64,000 nt of DNA from contig NZ_SACM01000001.1 in the NCBI RefSeq assembly GCF_004004565.1, forward strand, positions 62,001 through 126,000, read 5' to 3'. The position numbers were made by a program, and so were the translations under genes. This document shows positions 46,368 to 55,826 of the stretch, in pieces. A model generated the notes under the pieces. It searched no databases. It saw only the letters and a program-made list of their open reading frames with translations, and was not told the origin of the DNA. Position 1 is the stretch's first letter; each line of letters opens with the position of its first letter. Source of the DNA: Inhella crocodyli (GTDB lineage Bacteria > Pseudomonadota > Gammaproteobacteria > Burkholderiales > Burkholderiaceae_C).

Positions 46368-47075
46368 TCAGGCGAAGGCCTCGAGCAAGCGGTCCAGGCC
46401 GCCGGCTTGGATGGCCACGGTCGCCTGCTCGCGCACCTTGGGCTTGGCGCAGTAAGCGACCGACAGCCCGGCCACGCCCATCATGGGCAGGTCGTTGGCG
46501 CCGTCGCCCACGGCGATGGCCTGGCGGGGGGACAGGCCCCAGCGGGCGCAGTGCTCTTCGACGAATCGGCGTTTCTCGGCGCCGTCGACCACGTCGCCCC
46601 AGTCTTGTTGCACCACCCGGCCGGTCAGGCGGCCGTCGGCGACCTCCAGCGCGTTGGCGCGCACCACGTCCATGCCCAACTCGGCCGCCACAAAGCGCGT
46701 GAAGTGCGTGAAGCCGCCCGACACCAGGCCCAGGCGCAGGCCCGCCGCCTTGAGCGCGGCGCACAGCTCGCGGGCCCCAGGGTTGAAGCGCAACCGCTCT
46801 TTCAGCACGCGGTCCAGCAAGGCCTCGGGCTGCCCGGCCAACAGGGCCAGGCGGCGCGACAGGGACTCGCGAAAGTCGGTGATTTCGCCGCGCATCGCGG
46901 CCTCGGTGATGGCGGCCACCTGCTCGCCCACCCCGGCCAATGCGGCGATCTCGTCGATGCACTCGATCGCGATCAAGGTCGAGTCCATGTCAAAGGCGGC
47001 GAAGCGGTAGTCGCTCAGGCGCGGTCGGGGGCCGCGCAGCCACAGGTCGGGGGCCAGTTCCAAGGCAGGGGGCAT
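46368..47075 (-). CDS. serB: Phosphoserine phosphatase
   Basis: Last step of serine synthesis. The 235-residue HAD-family enzyme has motif I FDMDSTLI (nucleophile first Asp), motif II LVSGGFTHFT and motif III VGDGANDLPMMGVAG. The N-terminal regulatory ACT domain of E. coli SerB is absent, so this is the short form. It overlaps the small secreted-protein gene by one base (TGATG) and probably shares a transcript with mfd. Confidence 0.95.
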   Translation of the reverse strand: MPPALELAPDLWLRGPRPRLSDYRFAAFDMDSTLIAIECIDEIAALAGVGEQVAAITEAAMRGEITDFRESLSRRLALLAGQPEALLDRVLKERLRFNPGARELCAALKAAGLRLGLVSGGFTHFTRFVAAELGMDVVRANALEVADGRLTGRVVQQDWGDVVDGAEKRRFVEEHCARWGLSPRQAIAVGDGANDLPMMGVAGLSVAYCAKPKVREQATVAIQAGGLDRLLEAFA

Positions 47076-47461
47076 CACTTGAGTTCTTTGCGAAGTTCGG
47101 CGGGCAAGCAGGTCCAGTCGCCGTTGACGGGGCCGAAGACCGTGCGCTGCCCGTCGGGGCTGCGGGCGGCGACGATGTAGACGGTGCCGTCCTTGGCACG
47201 CCAGCCGATGCGGTACCAGTGGCCTTTGCCGAGGGTGGCCGGCTCTTGCAGCACGACGTTGACGTCCAGGTCGTTCATCGCGCCCGGCGCCACGGGCAGC
47301 CGAGGCAGGGTCGGGATGTCGGCCTTGGGGATGCAGTAGCGCAAGAAGGGCGCGATCTCGTTGAGCGCCGACGAGCGCCAGGCGTTGTCGGCGATGACCA
47401 AGGGCTTGGCCCCGGCCACCGACGCCAGGCCCAGGAGGGCCAAGGGGATCCACGCTTTCAT
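47075..47461 (-). CDS. Small exported protein, function unknown
   Basis: A 128-residue protein with a signal peptide, MKAWIPLALLGLASVAGAKP, and a mature part with two or three aromatic-rich beta segments (WYRIGWRAKDGTVYIVAARS). Two cysteines (CIP near residue 43 and DWTCLP near 119) could form a disulfide. I recognise no family. It overlaps both neighbours: mfd by ATGA upstream and serB by TGATG downstream. Confidence 0.65.
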   Translation of the reverse strand: MKAWIPLALLGLASVAGAKPLVIADNAWRSSALNEIAPFLRYCIPKADIPTLPRLPVAPGAMNDLDVNVVLQEPATLGKGHWYRIGWRAKDGTVYIVAARSPDGQRTVFGPVNGDWTCLPAELRKELK

Positions 47462-50400
47462 GCCAACTCCTTCGGTGGACCGATCAATCGCAGGATTTCG
47501 CGCACGCAGTGGGCCCGGTCCATGGGGTCCGACAGCGACTTGTCGATGCGCAGTTTGTCGTTGCCCACCAGCTTGATGCTCGGATTTTTCTGCACCAGTT
47601 GGATGACCCGCATCGCTTCGATGGGGGGATTGGGCTTGAACAAGATGTTGATCACGCCCGGTGCGGCGTCAATCCTGACCACGCCATAGGGTTGTGCCAG
47701 CACGCGCAGGCGGTGGGTGTCAAAGAGGGTCTGGCCCTGCGCCGGCAGCTTGCCGAAGCGGTCGGTGGTCTCTTCCAGCAGCGCGTCGATGTGCTCGGCC
47801 TTGCTGGTGCTGGCCAGGCGCTTGTACAGGCTCAGGCGCACGTGCACGTCGCCGCAGTAGCCGTCGGGCAGCAGGGCGGGGGCGTGGAGGTTGATCTCGG
47901 TGGTGGCCGGCAGGGGGTTGGCCAGGTCGGGCTCGCGGCCGCTCTTGAGCGCCCGCACGGCCTCGGCCAGCATGTCGTGGTAAAGCTGGTAGCCCACCTC
48001 CATCATGTTGCCGCTCTGCTTCTCGCCCAGCACCTCGCCAGCGCCGCGGATCTCCAGGTCGTGCATGGCCAGGTAGAAGCCGCTGCCCAACTCTTCCATG
48101 TCTTGGATGGCCTGCAGGCGCTGCGCGGCCTGCTTGGTCAGGCCCTCGATCTCGGGCACCAAGAGGTAGGCGTAGGCCTGGTGGTGGCTGCGGCCCACGC
48201 GGCCGCGCAGCTGGTGCAGCTGCGCCAGGCCGAATTTGTCGGCGCGGGCGATGACGATGGTGTTGGCGCTGGGCACGTCGATGCCGGTCTCGATGATGGT
48301 CGAGCACAGCAGCAGGTTGTGGCGCTGGGCCACGAAGTCGCGCATCACGCGCTCGAGCTCGCGCTCGGGCATCTGGCCGTGGGCCACCGCGATGCGCGCC
48401 TCGGGCACCAGCTCTTCGAGCTTTTGCCGGCGGTTCTCGATGGTGTCGACCTCGTTGTGCAGGAAGTAGACCTGCCCGCCGCGCTTGAGCTCGCGCAGGA
48501 TGGCCTCGCGGATGGTGCCGCTGCTCTCGTTTCGCACGAAGGTCTTGATGGCCAGGCGGCGCTGGGGCGCGGTGGCGATCACCGAGAGGTCGCGCAGGCC
48601 TTCCATGGCCATGCCCAAGGTTCGCGGGATGGGCGTGGCGGTCAGCGTGAGCACGTCCACTTCCGCGCGCAGGGCCTTCATGGCCTCCTTGTGGCGCACC
48701 CCGAAGCGGTGCTCTTCGTCGATGATGACCAGGCCCAGGCGGGCGAACTTCGTGTCGGGGCTCAGCAGCTTGTGCGTGCCCACCACGATGTCGATGGTGC
48801 CGTCCTCCAGGCCTTGCTGCGCCGCCTTGATTTCCTTGGCGGTGCGGAAGCGGCTCATCTCGGCCACCTTCACCGGCCATTGGCTGAAGCGGTCGGCGAT
48901 GTTCTGCGCGTGCTGCTCGGCCAGCAGGGTGGTGGGCGCCAGCACGGCCACCTGCTTGCCGCCCATCACGGCCACAAACGCCGCGCGCAGGGCCACCTCG
49001 GTCTTGCCAAAGCCCACGTCGCCGCACACCAGCCGGTCCATGGGCCGGGGGCTGATCAGGTCTTGGATCACGGCGTGGATCGCGGCGCGCTGGTCCACCG
49101 TTTCTTCGAAGCCAAAGCTGGCGGCAAAGGCCTCGTAATCGTGCGGGCTGTAGCGGAAGGCGTGGCCTTCGCGGGCCGCGCGGCGGGCGTAGAGGTTCAG
49201 CAGCTCGGCGGCGGTGTCGCGCACCTGCTCGGCGGCCTTGCGCTTGGCCTTTTCCCACTGGCCGCTGCCCAAACGGTGCAGCGGGGCCTCTTCGGCGCTG
49301 ACGCCGGTGTAGCGCTGGATCAGGTGCAACTGGGCCACGGGCACGTAGAGCACCGCCTCGTCGGCGTAGGTCAGGTGCAAGAACTCGCTCGCCCCTTGGC
49401 CGATGTCCATGTGCTTCAGGCCTTGGTAGCGGCCGATGCCATGGCTCAGGTGCACCACCGGGTCGCCGACCTTGAGCTCGCTCAGGTCCTTGATCAGGGC
49501 CTCGACGTTGCTGGCCTGCTCCTGCCGCCGCCGGCGTCGCGTGCTGGGCGTGGTGGCGAACAGCTCGGTCTCGGTGACCAGCTGCAACTGGCGCAGTTGA
49601 TCCCCTGAGCCCTCGATCCAAATGAAGCCCTGCGCCAGGGGCGCGGCCAGCAGGGCGAACTTCTCGCCGCTGGCGTCGAACTCGGCCAGGTCCTTGACGC
49701 TGGGCGCATCCAGCTTGTGCTCGCGCAGCAGGTCCAGCAGGCTTTCGCGGCGGCCTTCGCTTTCGGCCAGCAGCAGCACCTTGTGCGGCGTGGTGTCCAG
49801 GTGCCGGCCCAGGCGCGCCAAGGGCTCTTGCGCGCCGCGCTCGATGCTCACGTCGGGCAGGGGGCGGGCGTAGTCCACCGGCTCGCTTCCGCGCACTGTC
49901 AGCGTCGCCAGGGGCTGGGTGCAGGCGAACAGCTGTTCGGGCCGCAGGAAGAGGCTTTCGGGCGGCAGGATGGGCCGCTCCGGGTCGGTCACCAAGAGCT
50001 TGTGGCGCTCGCGCGTGTCTTGCCAGAAGCGTTGCAGGGCCTCGTCCACCTCGCCCAGCAGCGCCACGCTGGCGCCGGGGCCCAGGTAGTCGAAGAAGGG
50101 CACGGTCTCGTCGAAGAACAGCGGCAGGTAGTACTCGATGCCTGCTCCGGCCAGGCCCTCGCCCATGTCCTTGTACAGGCGCGCCTTGCTCGGGTCGCCG
50201 TCCAGGTGCTCGCGCCAGCGGCCCCGGAAGGCCGTCCGGGCGCCCTCGCTCATCGGGAACTCGCGGCCCGGCAGCAGGCGCACCTCGGGCACGGGGTAGA
50301 GGCTGCGCTGGCTGTCGGGGTCGAAGACGCGGATGGAGTCGACCTCGTCGCCGAACAGGTCCACGCGGTAGGGCACCAAGGAGCCCATGGGGAACAGGTC

Positions 50401-50922
50401 GATCAGGCTGCCGCGCACCGCGTACTCACCCGGGCTCACCACCTGGCTGACGTTTTGGTAGCCGGCCAGCACCAACTGGGCGCGGAAGGCGGCCTCGTCC
50501 AGCTGTTGGCCCTTTTTGAAATGGAAGGTGGTCGCAGCCAGAAAGCTGGGCGGTGCCAGCCGCGTCAGGGCCGTGGTGGCCGGCAGCAGCACCACGTCCA
50601 AGTCGCGCTGCTCGCGCGACTTGCCCTGCGCCTGCAGCAAGCGCCACAGCGTGGCCAAGCGCTCGCTGATCAGGTCGTGGTGGGGGCTGAAGCGGTCCCA
50701 GGGCAGGGTTTCCCAATCGGGGAACACGGCCACGCGCAGCCCCGGCGCGAACAGGGGCAGTTCGGCCTCCAGGCGCTGTGCGTCGCCCGGCTCGGCGCAC
50801 ACGATGGCCGTCACGCTCCCCTGCTGTTCGGCAAAGCGCGCCAGCAGCAAGGCGTCGGCGGAGCCATAGGGGCGGGGGGCTTGGTGGCGTTTGCCGGCGG
50901 CGACGGGCGGGAGCAGGGGCAT
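47458..50922 (-). CDS. mfd: Transcription-repair coupling factor
   Basis: Removes RNA polymerase stalled at DNA lesions and recruits UvrA. The 1,154-residue protein has the UvrB-like N-terminus FPDWETLPWDRFSPHHDLIS, an RNA-polymerase-interacting domain, the RecG-like helicase with Walker A GDVGFGKTEVAL, DEEH in IIDEEHRFGV, and RIGRVGRSHH-like motif VI (QLRGRVGRSHHQAYAYLL). The TRCF C-terminal domain ends the protein. The frame stays open far upstream, but family similarity begins at MPLLPPVAAGK, so the start is 50922. It is divergent from tolB across 192 bases. Confidence 0.97.
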   Translation of the reverse strand: MPLLPPVAAGKRHQAPRPYGSADALLLARFAEQQGSVTAIVCAEPGDAQRLEAELPLFAPGLRVAVFPDWETLPWDRFSPHHDLISERLATLWRLLQAQGKSREQRDLDVVLLPATTALTRLAPPSFLAATTFHFKKGQQLDEAAFRAQLVLAGYQNVSQVVSPGEYAVRGSLIDLFPMGSLVPYRVDLFGDEVDSIRVFDPDSQRSLYPVPEVRLLPGREFPMSEGARTAFRGRWREHLDGDPSKARLYKDMGEGLAGAGIEYYLPLFFDETVPFFDYLGPGASVALLGEVDEALQRFWQDTRERHKLLVTDPERPILPPESLFLRPEQLFACTQPLATLTVRGSEPVDYARPLPDVSIERGAQEPLARLGRHLDTTPHKVLLLAESEGRRESLLDLLREHKLDAPSVKDLAEFDASGEKFALLAAPLAQGFIWIEGSGDQLRQLQLVTETELFATTPSTRRRRRQEQASNVEALIKDLSELKVGDPVVHLSHGIGRYQGLKHMDIGQGASEFLHLTYADEAVLYVPVAQLHLIQRYTGVSAEEAPLHRLGSGQWEKAKRKAAEQVRDTAAELLNLYARRAAREGHAFRYSPHDYEAFAASFGFEETVDQRAAIHAVIQDLISPRPMDRLVCGDVGFGKTEVALRAAFVAVMGGKQVAVLAPTTLLAEQHAQNIADRFSQWPVKVAEMSRFRTAKEIKAAQQGLEDGTIDIVVGTHKLLSPDTKFARLGLVIIDEEHRFGVRHKEAMKALRAEVDVLTLTATPIPRTLGMAMEGLRDLSVIATAPQRRLAIKTFVRNESSGTIREAILRELKRGGQVYFLHNEVDTIENRRQKLEELVPEARIAVAHGQMPERELERVMRDFVAQRHNLLLCSTIIETGIDVPSANTIVIARADKFGLAQLHQLRGRVGRSHHQAYAYLLVPEIEGLTKQAAQRLQAIQDMEELGSGFYLAMHDLEIRGAGEVLGEKQSGNMMEVGYQLYHDMLAEAVRALKSGREPDLANPLPATTEINLHAPALLPDGYCGDVHVRLSLYKRLASTSKAEHIDALLEETTDRFGKLPAQGQTLFDTHRLRVLAQPYGVVRIDAAPGVINILFKPNPPIEAMRVIQLVQKNPSIKLVGNDKLRIDKSLSDPMDRAHCVREILRLIGPPKELA

Positions 50923-51114
50923 CTCAGAAACGACGAAAGCCCCGGAAGACGGGGCGAGGCCCGATTGTAGAAAGTCGCCTCCAGGCAGGCCCGTGTGGGG
51001 GCGATGGCGTGGGCGATCGGCCCCGACCGCGGTCCGCGCGGCGGCGCCTGACCGGCGAAGGGCTTTGGGCGGGCGGCAGAATCCGCGCCGTCCGGATTCC
51101 TGTTGTTGCCCGCC

Positions 51115-52386
51115 ATGAGCTTGCGCCGCCGCCACCTGATCGCTTCCGCCTTGGCCTCGCCGGTGCCCGTTTGGGCGCAGTTCCGGGTCGAGGTCTCGGG
51201 GCAGGGCGCCACGCAACTGCCGATCGCCATTCCCGAGTTCCGGGACGAAGCGCGCTCGCCCCAGCCCGTGTCGGCCATCGTGCGCGCCGACCTCGAGCGC
51301 TCTGGGCAGTTCCGACTGGTGGACGCCAGCGCTGCCGCGGGCTTGTCGGAGTTGTCGAGCCCGAACTTGGCCGATTGGCGCGGCAAGCAGGCCGATGCCT
51401 TGGCCGCAGGCTCCGTCACCCGACTGGCCGACGGCCGCCACGACGTGCGCTACCGACTGTGGGACGTGGTGGCTGCCAAGGACCTGGGCGCTGAGTCGCA
51501 GGTGGTGCAGGCCGAGGACCTGCGGCTGGCGGCGCACCGGGTGGCCGACGCCATCTACCAAAAGCTCACGGGGGAGCGCGGGGTCTTTGCCACGCGCCTG
51601 GCCTACGTCGCGAAAACCGGCAGCCAGTACCGCTTGCTGGTGACCGACGCCGACGGCGAAGGCGGTCGCGTGGCCGTGACGAGCCCGGAGCCGATCATCT
51701 CGCCCGCCTGGTCGCCCGAAGGGCGCAGCCTGGCCTACGTCAGCTTCCACACCGGCAAGGCCGTGGTCTACCTGCAGGACCTGACCACCGGGGCCCGCCG
51801 CGCCCTGGCCGACTTCCGGGGCACGAACAGCGCACCGGCCTTTTCGCCGGACGGCCAGCGCGTCGCGTTGACCTTGAGCCTGAACGGGGGCTCGCAGCTG
51901 TACTCGATCCACCGCGATGGTTCGGGCCTGAAGCGCCTGACGCAGACCCTGGCGATCGACACCGAGCCGACCTACAGCGCCGACGGCCGCACGATCTACT
52001 TCGTCAGCGACCGCGGTGGCGGCCCCCAGATCTACCGCATGGGGGCGGACGGCGGCACGGCCGAGCGCGTGAGCTTCAACAGCCCCTACAACGTCAGTCC
52101 CAGCGTGAGCCCCGACGGCAAGTGGCTGGCCTACATCAGCCGCCTGGACGGGGCCTACAAGACCTGCGTGATGGACCTGCTCAGCGGCCAGGTTCGCGTC
52201 ATCAGCGACACCAGCGAGGACGAATCCCCCAGCTTCGCGCCCAACAGCAAGCTGCTGGTCTACGCCAGCCGCGCCCAGGGCCGCGACGTGCTGGTCACCT
52301 CCACGCTGGACGGCCGCGTCAAGGCCAAGCTGGTGGTGCCCAACGCCGACATCCGCGAACCGGCATGGGGACCGTTCTCGAAGTGA
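51115..52386 (+). CDS. tolB: Tol-Pal system beta-propeller protein TolB
   Basis: A periplasmic protein of 423 residues that links the inner-membrane TolQRA motor to Pal and the outer membrane. The signal region MSLRRRHLIASALASPVPVW has paired arginines and may use Tat. The N-terminal domain is followed by WD-like blades with the recurring SPDGKWLAYISRLDG and SADGRTIYFVSDRGG units. tolQRA are not in the window, so the operon here begins at tolB. It lies 76 bases upstream of pal. Confidence 0.97.
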   Translation: MSLRRRHLIASALASPVPVWAQFRVEVSGQGATQLPIAIPEFRDEARSPQPVSAIVRADLERSGQFRLVDASAAAGLSELSSPNLADWRGKQADALAAGSVTRLADGRHDVRYRLWDVVAAKDLGAESQVVQAEDLRLAAHRVADAIYQKLTGERGVFATRLAYVAKTGSQYRLLVTDADGEGGRVAVTSPEPIISPAWSPEGRSLAYVSFHTGKAVVYLQDLTTGARRALADFRGTNSAPAFSPDGQRVALTLSLNGGSQLYSIHRDGSGLKRLTQTLAIDTEPTYSADGRTIYFVSDRGGGPQIYRMGADGGTAERVSFNSPYNVSPSVSPDGKWLAYISRLDGAYKTCVMDLLSGQVRVISDTSEDESPSFAPNSKLLVYASRAQGRDVLVTSTLDGRVKAKLVVPNADIREPAWGPFSK

Positions 52387-52462
52387 TCCCTGATTTTGCG
52401 GGGGGTGGTTGGCTTGGGCGACAATCCGGGCTTCCCCTGTTTCCTTCTTTCCGCACCTCACC

Positions 52463-52990
52463 ATGACGATGCATCGCTTTGCCCTGGCCGCTTTGGCCGC
52501 CGCTGCCCTGGCCGGTTGCTCCACCACCAAGCTGGACGAGCCAGCTGCGAAGGCGCCCGTTGAAACCCGTCCGGCAGCGCCGACGCCGGCACCGGTGAAC
52601 ACGGTGCCGGAAAGCAAGGTCCAGTCCGTGGACCTGGGCGCCGAGCTGACCAAGGCCGTGGCCGACAAGCGCGTTGTGTACTTCGACTTCGACAGCTTCG
52701 TCGTCAAGGACGAGTACCGTGGCCTGGTGGACGCCCACGCCAAGCGCCTGCTGCAAATCAAAACCCAGAAGCTGAGCCTGGAAGGCCATGCCGACGACCG
52801 TGGCAGCCGCGAGTACAACCTGGCCCTGGGCCAGAAGCGTGCCGAAGCCGTGGCTCAGCAGCTGACCCTGGCCGGCGTGCCCGCCGCCCAAGCCGAGCCC
52901 GTGAGCTTCGGCAAGGAGCGTCCGGCTGTTCAAGGCACCGGCGAAGCCGTGTGGGCCAAGAACCGCCGCGTCGAGATCAAGGACAAGTGA
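52463..52990 (+). CDS. pal: Peptidoglycan-associated lipoprotein Pal
   Basis: A 175-residue outer-membrane lipoprotein. Lipobox LAGC (cysteine at 19) follows a short signal; a Pro/Ala linker precedes the OmpA-like peptidoglycan-binding domain with VVYFDFDSFVVKDEYRGLVD and LSLEGHADDRGSREYNLALG. It anchors the outer membrane to the wall and works with TolB. It overlaps cpoB by one base (TGATG). Confidence 0.98.
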   Translation: MTMHRFALAALAAAALAGCSTTKLDEPAAKAPVETRPAAPTPAPVNTVPESKVQSVDLGAELTKAVADKRVVYFDFDSFVVKDEYRGLVDAHAKRLLQIKTQKLSLEGHADDRGSREYNLALGQKRAEAVAQQLTLAGVPAAQAEPVSFGKERPAVQGTGEAVWAKNRRVEIKDK

Positions 52991-53760
52991 TGGTCCTGGC
53001 CTGGCGCTCGCTGGCCCTGGTGGCCGCCCTCAGCTGGACTGGGGCGGCCCACGCCGGCCTCTTCGACGACGACGAAGCGCGCAAGGCCATTCTCGATCTG
53101 CGCGCCAAGGTCGTGGCCTTGGAAGAGGCCAACAAGAAGCTGGCGTCGGCGCAAGAGGTGCAAGACCAGCTGACCGCCCTGCGGCGCAGCATGGCCGAGC
53201 TCGTCAACCAGAACGAAGCGCTGCGCGCCGAGTTGGCGAAGCTGCGTGGCACCAACGAGCAGTTGGCCCGCGATTTCGCCGACACCCAGCGCCGCCTGGC
53301 CGACCAGTTGCAGGGCTTCGACGCCCGCCTCAAGCCGCTGGAGCCGCTGAAGGTGGCGCTCGATGGTAAGGAGTTCCAGGCCTCGCCCGAGGAACGCAAC
53401 CAGTACGAAGCCGCCATGGGACTGCTGCGCCGTGGCGAGTTCGACGATGCGGGTGCGGCGTACCAAGGCTTCCTGAAGCGCTTCCCGGCCTCGGGCTACA
53501 GCGACACGGTTCGCTTCTGGTTGGGCAACGCCCAGTACGGGCAGCGCCAGTACCGCGAGGCCGTGGCCACCTTCAAGGCCTTCTTGTCGGGCAATCCTTC
53601 GCACCCGCGTGCCGCCGAGGCCGCGTTGGCGCTGGCCAATTGCCAGATCGAGCTGAAGGACCTCAAGGCCGGCCGCCGCAGCCTCGAGGACGTGCTCAAG
53701 ACCTACCCGGGCACGGAGGCGGCACAGGCCGCCAAAGAGCGACTCGCTTCGCTCAAGTGA
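52990..53760 (+). CDS. cpoB: Cell division coordinator CpoB (YbgF)
   Basis: A 256-residue periplasmic protein. A signal peptide ends AAHA; a coiled coil (about 30-105: EEANKKLASAQEVQDQLTAL) leads to TPR repeats such as YQGFLKRFPASGYSDTVRFW and AVATFKAFLSGNPSHPRAAE. CpoB coordinates Tol-Pal with septal peptidoglycan synthesis in E. coli. It ends the tolB-pal-cpoB transcript, closed by a strong terminator. Confidence 0.96.
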   Translation: MVLAWRSLALVAALSWTGAAHAGLFDDDEARKAILDLRAKVVALEEANKKLASAQEVQDQLTALRRSMAELVNQNEALRAELAKLRGTNEQLARDFADTQRRLADQLQGFDARLKPLEPLKVALDGKEFQASPEERNQYEAAMGLLRRGEFDDAGAAYQGFLKRFPASGYSDTVRFWLGNAQYGQRQYREAVATFKAFLSGNPSHPRAAEAALALANCQIELKDLKAGRRSLEDVLKTYPGTEAAQAAKERLASLK

Positions 53761-53770
53761 CTTGCCCCAC

Positions 53771-53799
53771 AACGGCCCGCAAACGCGGGCCGTTTCCTT
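53771..53799 (+). terminator. Rho-independent terminator of tolB-pal-cpoB
   Basis: Perfect 10-bp arms AACGGCCCGC (53771-53780) and GCGGGCCGTT (53785-53794) with an AAAC loop, followed by TCCTTT, immediately after the cpoB stop. Confidence 0.9.
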
Positions 53800-53812
53800 T
53801 GGACGCGCTGCC

Positions 53813-54886
53813 ATGACCGACGCCCAAGTTCTTTCTCTCACCCATCAGGTCCTCGTCCTGGGTTTTGTCTTGGGCGGCGCCTTCGGGGCGCTGAGCCAAC
53901 GCAGCCACTTTTGCGTGATGGGCGCGGTGGCCGATGTGGTCAACATGGGCGATTGGCAGCGAGCCCGGATGTGGGGCTTGGCCGTGGCCGTGGCCATGGC
54001 GGGTTTTGCCGGTTTGCAGGCCCTGGGTTGGCTGCAGGCGAGCCAGACCGCGTACGGTGGCCCCCGCCTGCTCTTGGCTTCGAACCTCGTCGGGGGCTTG
54101 CTGTTCGGGCTTGGCATGGTGTTCGCCTCAGGGTGCGGGGCCAAGACCTTGGTTCGTCTGGGCGGCGGCAACCTCAAAGCGTTGGTCGTGCTCTTGGTGA
54201 TGGGCCTGAGCGGGTCGATGACCTTGCGCGGGCTCACTGCCGTGTGGCGCGACCGCAGCGTCGATCGCTGGGCCTTGGAGTTGGGTCACGCCCAGGACCT
54301 GGCCACATGGTCGGGGCTGCCGCTGCTGGGAGTGGGCCTTGCCCTGGCATTGGCCGCCTGGGCGCTGTGGCCTCGGGAGGGCCGCGGCCGCGTGGCCTGG
54401 GGCGCCGCCGTGGGCGCCGTGGTGGCCCTGGCCTGGGCGCTGAGCGCGCGCTGGGCCTTGGTCCCCGAACACCCCCAAACCCTGGAGGCGGCCTACCTGG
54501 GCACGACCCACAACCGCCCGGAGGCCTTGAGCTTCGTCGCGCCGATCGCCGGCCTCTTGGAGTACCTGCAGTACTTCAGCGACGGCACCCGGGTGCTGAA
54601 CCTCGGCATCGTCTCAGTGCTTGGGGTCATCGCCGGTGCCGCGGCCATGGCCCTTTGGCGTCGCGAGTTCCGTTGGGAGGGCTTCCGGCACACTGAGGAT
54701 TTGGCCTTTCACTTGGTGGGGGCGGTTTTGATGGGCGTCGGCGGCGTGACCGCCGTCGGGTGCACGGTCGGGCAGGGCCTCAGCGGCCTGTCCACCTTGA
54801 GCCTGGGCAGCCTGTTGGCGGTGCTGGGCATCGTCATGGGTGGGGTCCTCGGCGTGCGTTGGCAAACCTGGCGTTTGATGCGATGA
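53813..54886 (+). CDS. YeeE/YedE family transporter (thiosulfate-type, TsuA-like)
   Basis: A 357-residue inner-membrane protein made of two similar halves with about nine to ten helices. Family cysteines are visible in SHFCVMGAVADVVNMGDW (C34), FASGCGAKTLVRLGGGN (C108) and TAVGCTVGQGLSGLS (C317). In characterised YeeE (TsuA) such cysteines relay thiosulfate across the membrane. The segment where the second half would carry its first cysteine (DGTRVLNLGIVSVLG) lacks one. Thiosulfate or another sulfur compound is therefore probable but unproven. It overlaps tcdA by ATGA. Confidence 0.87.
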   Translation: MTDAQVLSLTHQVLVLGFVLGGAFGALSQRSHFCVMGAVADVVNMGDWQRARMWGLAVAVAMAGFAGLQALGWLQASQTAYGGPRLLLASNLVGGLLFGLGMVFASGCGAKTLVRLGGGNLKALVVLLVMGLSGSMTLRGLTAVWRDRSVDRWALELGHAQDLATWSGLPLLGVGLALALAAWALWPREGRGRVAWGAAVGAVVALAWALSARWALVPEHPQTLEAAYLGTTHNRPEALSFVAPIAGLLEYLQYFSDGTRVLNLGIVSVLGVIAGAAAMALWRREFRWEGFRHTEDLAFHLVGAVLMGVGGVTAVGCTVGQGLSGLSTLSLGSLLAVLGIVMGGVLGVRWQTWRLMR

Positions 54887-55674
54887 ACCCGCACGACGAC
54901 GCCGACCTGGAGCGCCGCTTCGGGGGACTGCGACGCCTGCATGGCGACGCGGGCTACGCACGGCTGCGCGGCTTGCACGTGGTGGTGGTGGGCCTGGGCG
55001 GGGTGGGCTCGTGGACCGTGGAGGCGCTGGCCCGCTCGGGCGTGGCGGCGCTCACCCTTGTGGACCTCGACCACGTGGCCGAGTCCAACATCAACCGGCA
55101 AGTCCAAGCCCTCACCGCCACCCTGGGGCAGCACAAGGGCGAGGCTTTGCGCGATCGCATTGGTGCCATCCACCCAGGGTGCCAAGTTCGCGTGATCGAT
55201 GCCTTTGTCGACGCCGAGAACTGGCCGGCGCTGCTCGGGGAGTCGGCCGTGCCCGATGCCGTCATCGACGCCTGCGACCAGGTGCGCGCCAAGGCGGCCA
55301 TGGCGGCCTGGGCGCGTCGCAGCCGCGTGCCGTTCGTGTGCGTGGGCGCCGCGGGCGGCAAGCAATTGCCCCAGGCCCTCGACGAGGCCGACTTGGCCGA
55401 GACCACGCACGACCCTCTGCTCGCCAGCTTGCGCGCGCGCCTTCGCCGCGAGGCCGGGGCCCCGCGCCAAGGGCGCATCGGGGTGCGTTGCATCTTCAGC
55501 CGCGAGGCCGTGGCACGACCGTCCACGCCCGAGGGGGCGGCTTGCGCCGTGGACGGCACCCTCAACTGCGCTGGCTACGGCTCGAGCGTGATGGTCACCG
55601 CCAGCTTCGGGATGGCCGCCGCGGCCTCGGCCGTGGCCCAAGCCTTGAAAAAATCAACGCCAATCCTTGCCTGA
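54883..55674 (+). CDS. tcdA: tRNA threonylcarbamoyladenosine dehydratase
   Basis: A 263-residue ThiF/E1-like enzyme that cyclises t6A to ct6A at position 37 of tRNAs reading ANN codons. RRFGGLRRLHGDAGYARLRG precedes the ATP-binding VVVVGLGGVGSWTVEALARS, followed by LVDLDHVAESNINRQ, and IDACDQVRAKAAMAAW. The family call rests on these blocks and the GRIGVRCIFSREAV segment. It lies directly upstream of two tRNA-Lys genes, which are substrates of the modification. Overlaps the YeeE-type gene by ATGA. Confidence 0.92.
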   Translation: MNPHDDADLERRFGGLRRLHGDAGYARLRGLHVVVVGLGGVGSWTVEALARSGVAALTLVDLDHVAESNINRQVQALTATLGQHKGEALRDRIGAIHPGCQVRVIDAFVDAENWPALLGESAVPDAVIDACDQVRAKAAMAAWARRSRVPFVCVGAAGGKQLPQALDEADLAETTHDPLLASLRARLRREAGAPRQGRIGVRCIFSREAVARPSTPEGAACAVDGTLNCAGYGSSVMVTASFGMAAAASAVAQALKKSTPILA

Positions 55675-55696
55675 GTCGAGGGTTTGTGTCTATACT
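55667..55696 (+). promoter_or_regulatory. Promoter of the tRNA-Lys pair
   Basis: TTGCCT (55667-55672) and TATACT (55691-55696), 18 bases apart, followed by a GC-rich discriminator (GACGGGC). The first tRNA begins 18 bases later. The -35 overlaps the tcdA stop. The arrangement suits a stringently controlled stable-RNA promoter. Confidence 0.7.
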
Positions 55697-55714
55697 GACG
55701 GGCTTTTCCGGAGC

Positions 55715-55790
55715 GGGTCGGTAGCTCAGTCGGTAGAGCAGCGGACTTTTAATCCGTTGGTCGCGAGTTCGAGTCTCGCCCGACCCACCA
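55715..55790 (+). tRNA. tRNA-Lys (anticodon TTT)
   Basis: A 76-nt cloverleaf with acceptor arms GGGTCGG / CCGACCC, D-arm TAGCTCAGTCGGTAGAGCA, anticodon loop CTTTTAA with anticodon TTT, and T-arm GCGAGTTCGAGTCTCGC. CCA is encoded. It reads AAA and, by wobble, AAG. Confidence 0.97.
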
Positions 55791-55826
55791 ACAGCGCCTA
55801 GCAAGAGCGCTGCGCTGGAAAAGACA

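Noticed and set aside
50923-52818. N-terminal extension of mfd covering the tolB and pal region
   Set aside because: The same frame stays open upstream, but it is antisense to tolB and pal and similarity to Mfd begins only at 50922.
55803-55826. An additional small RNA between the two tRNA-Lys genes
   Set aside because: Only 36 bases separate them and no stable fold is seen; it is most simply the processed spacer.
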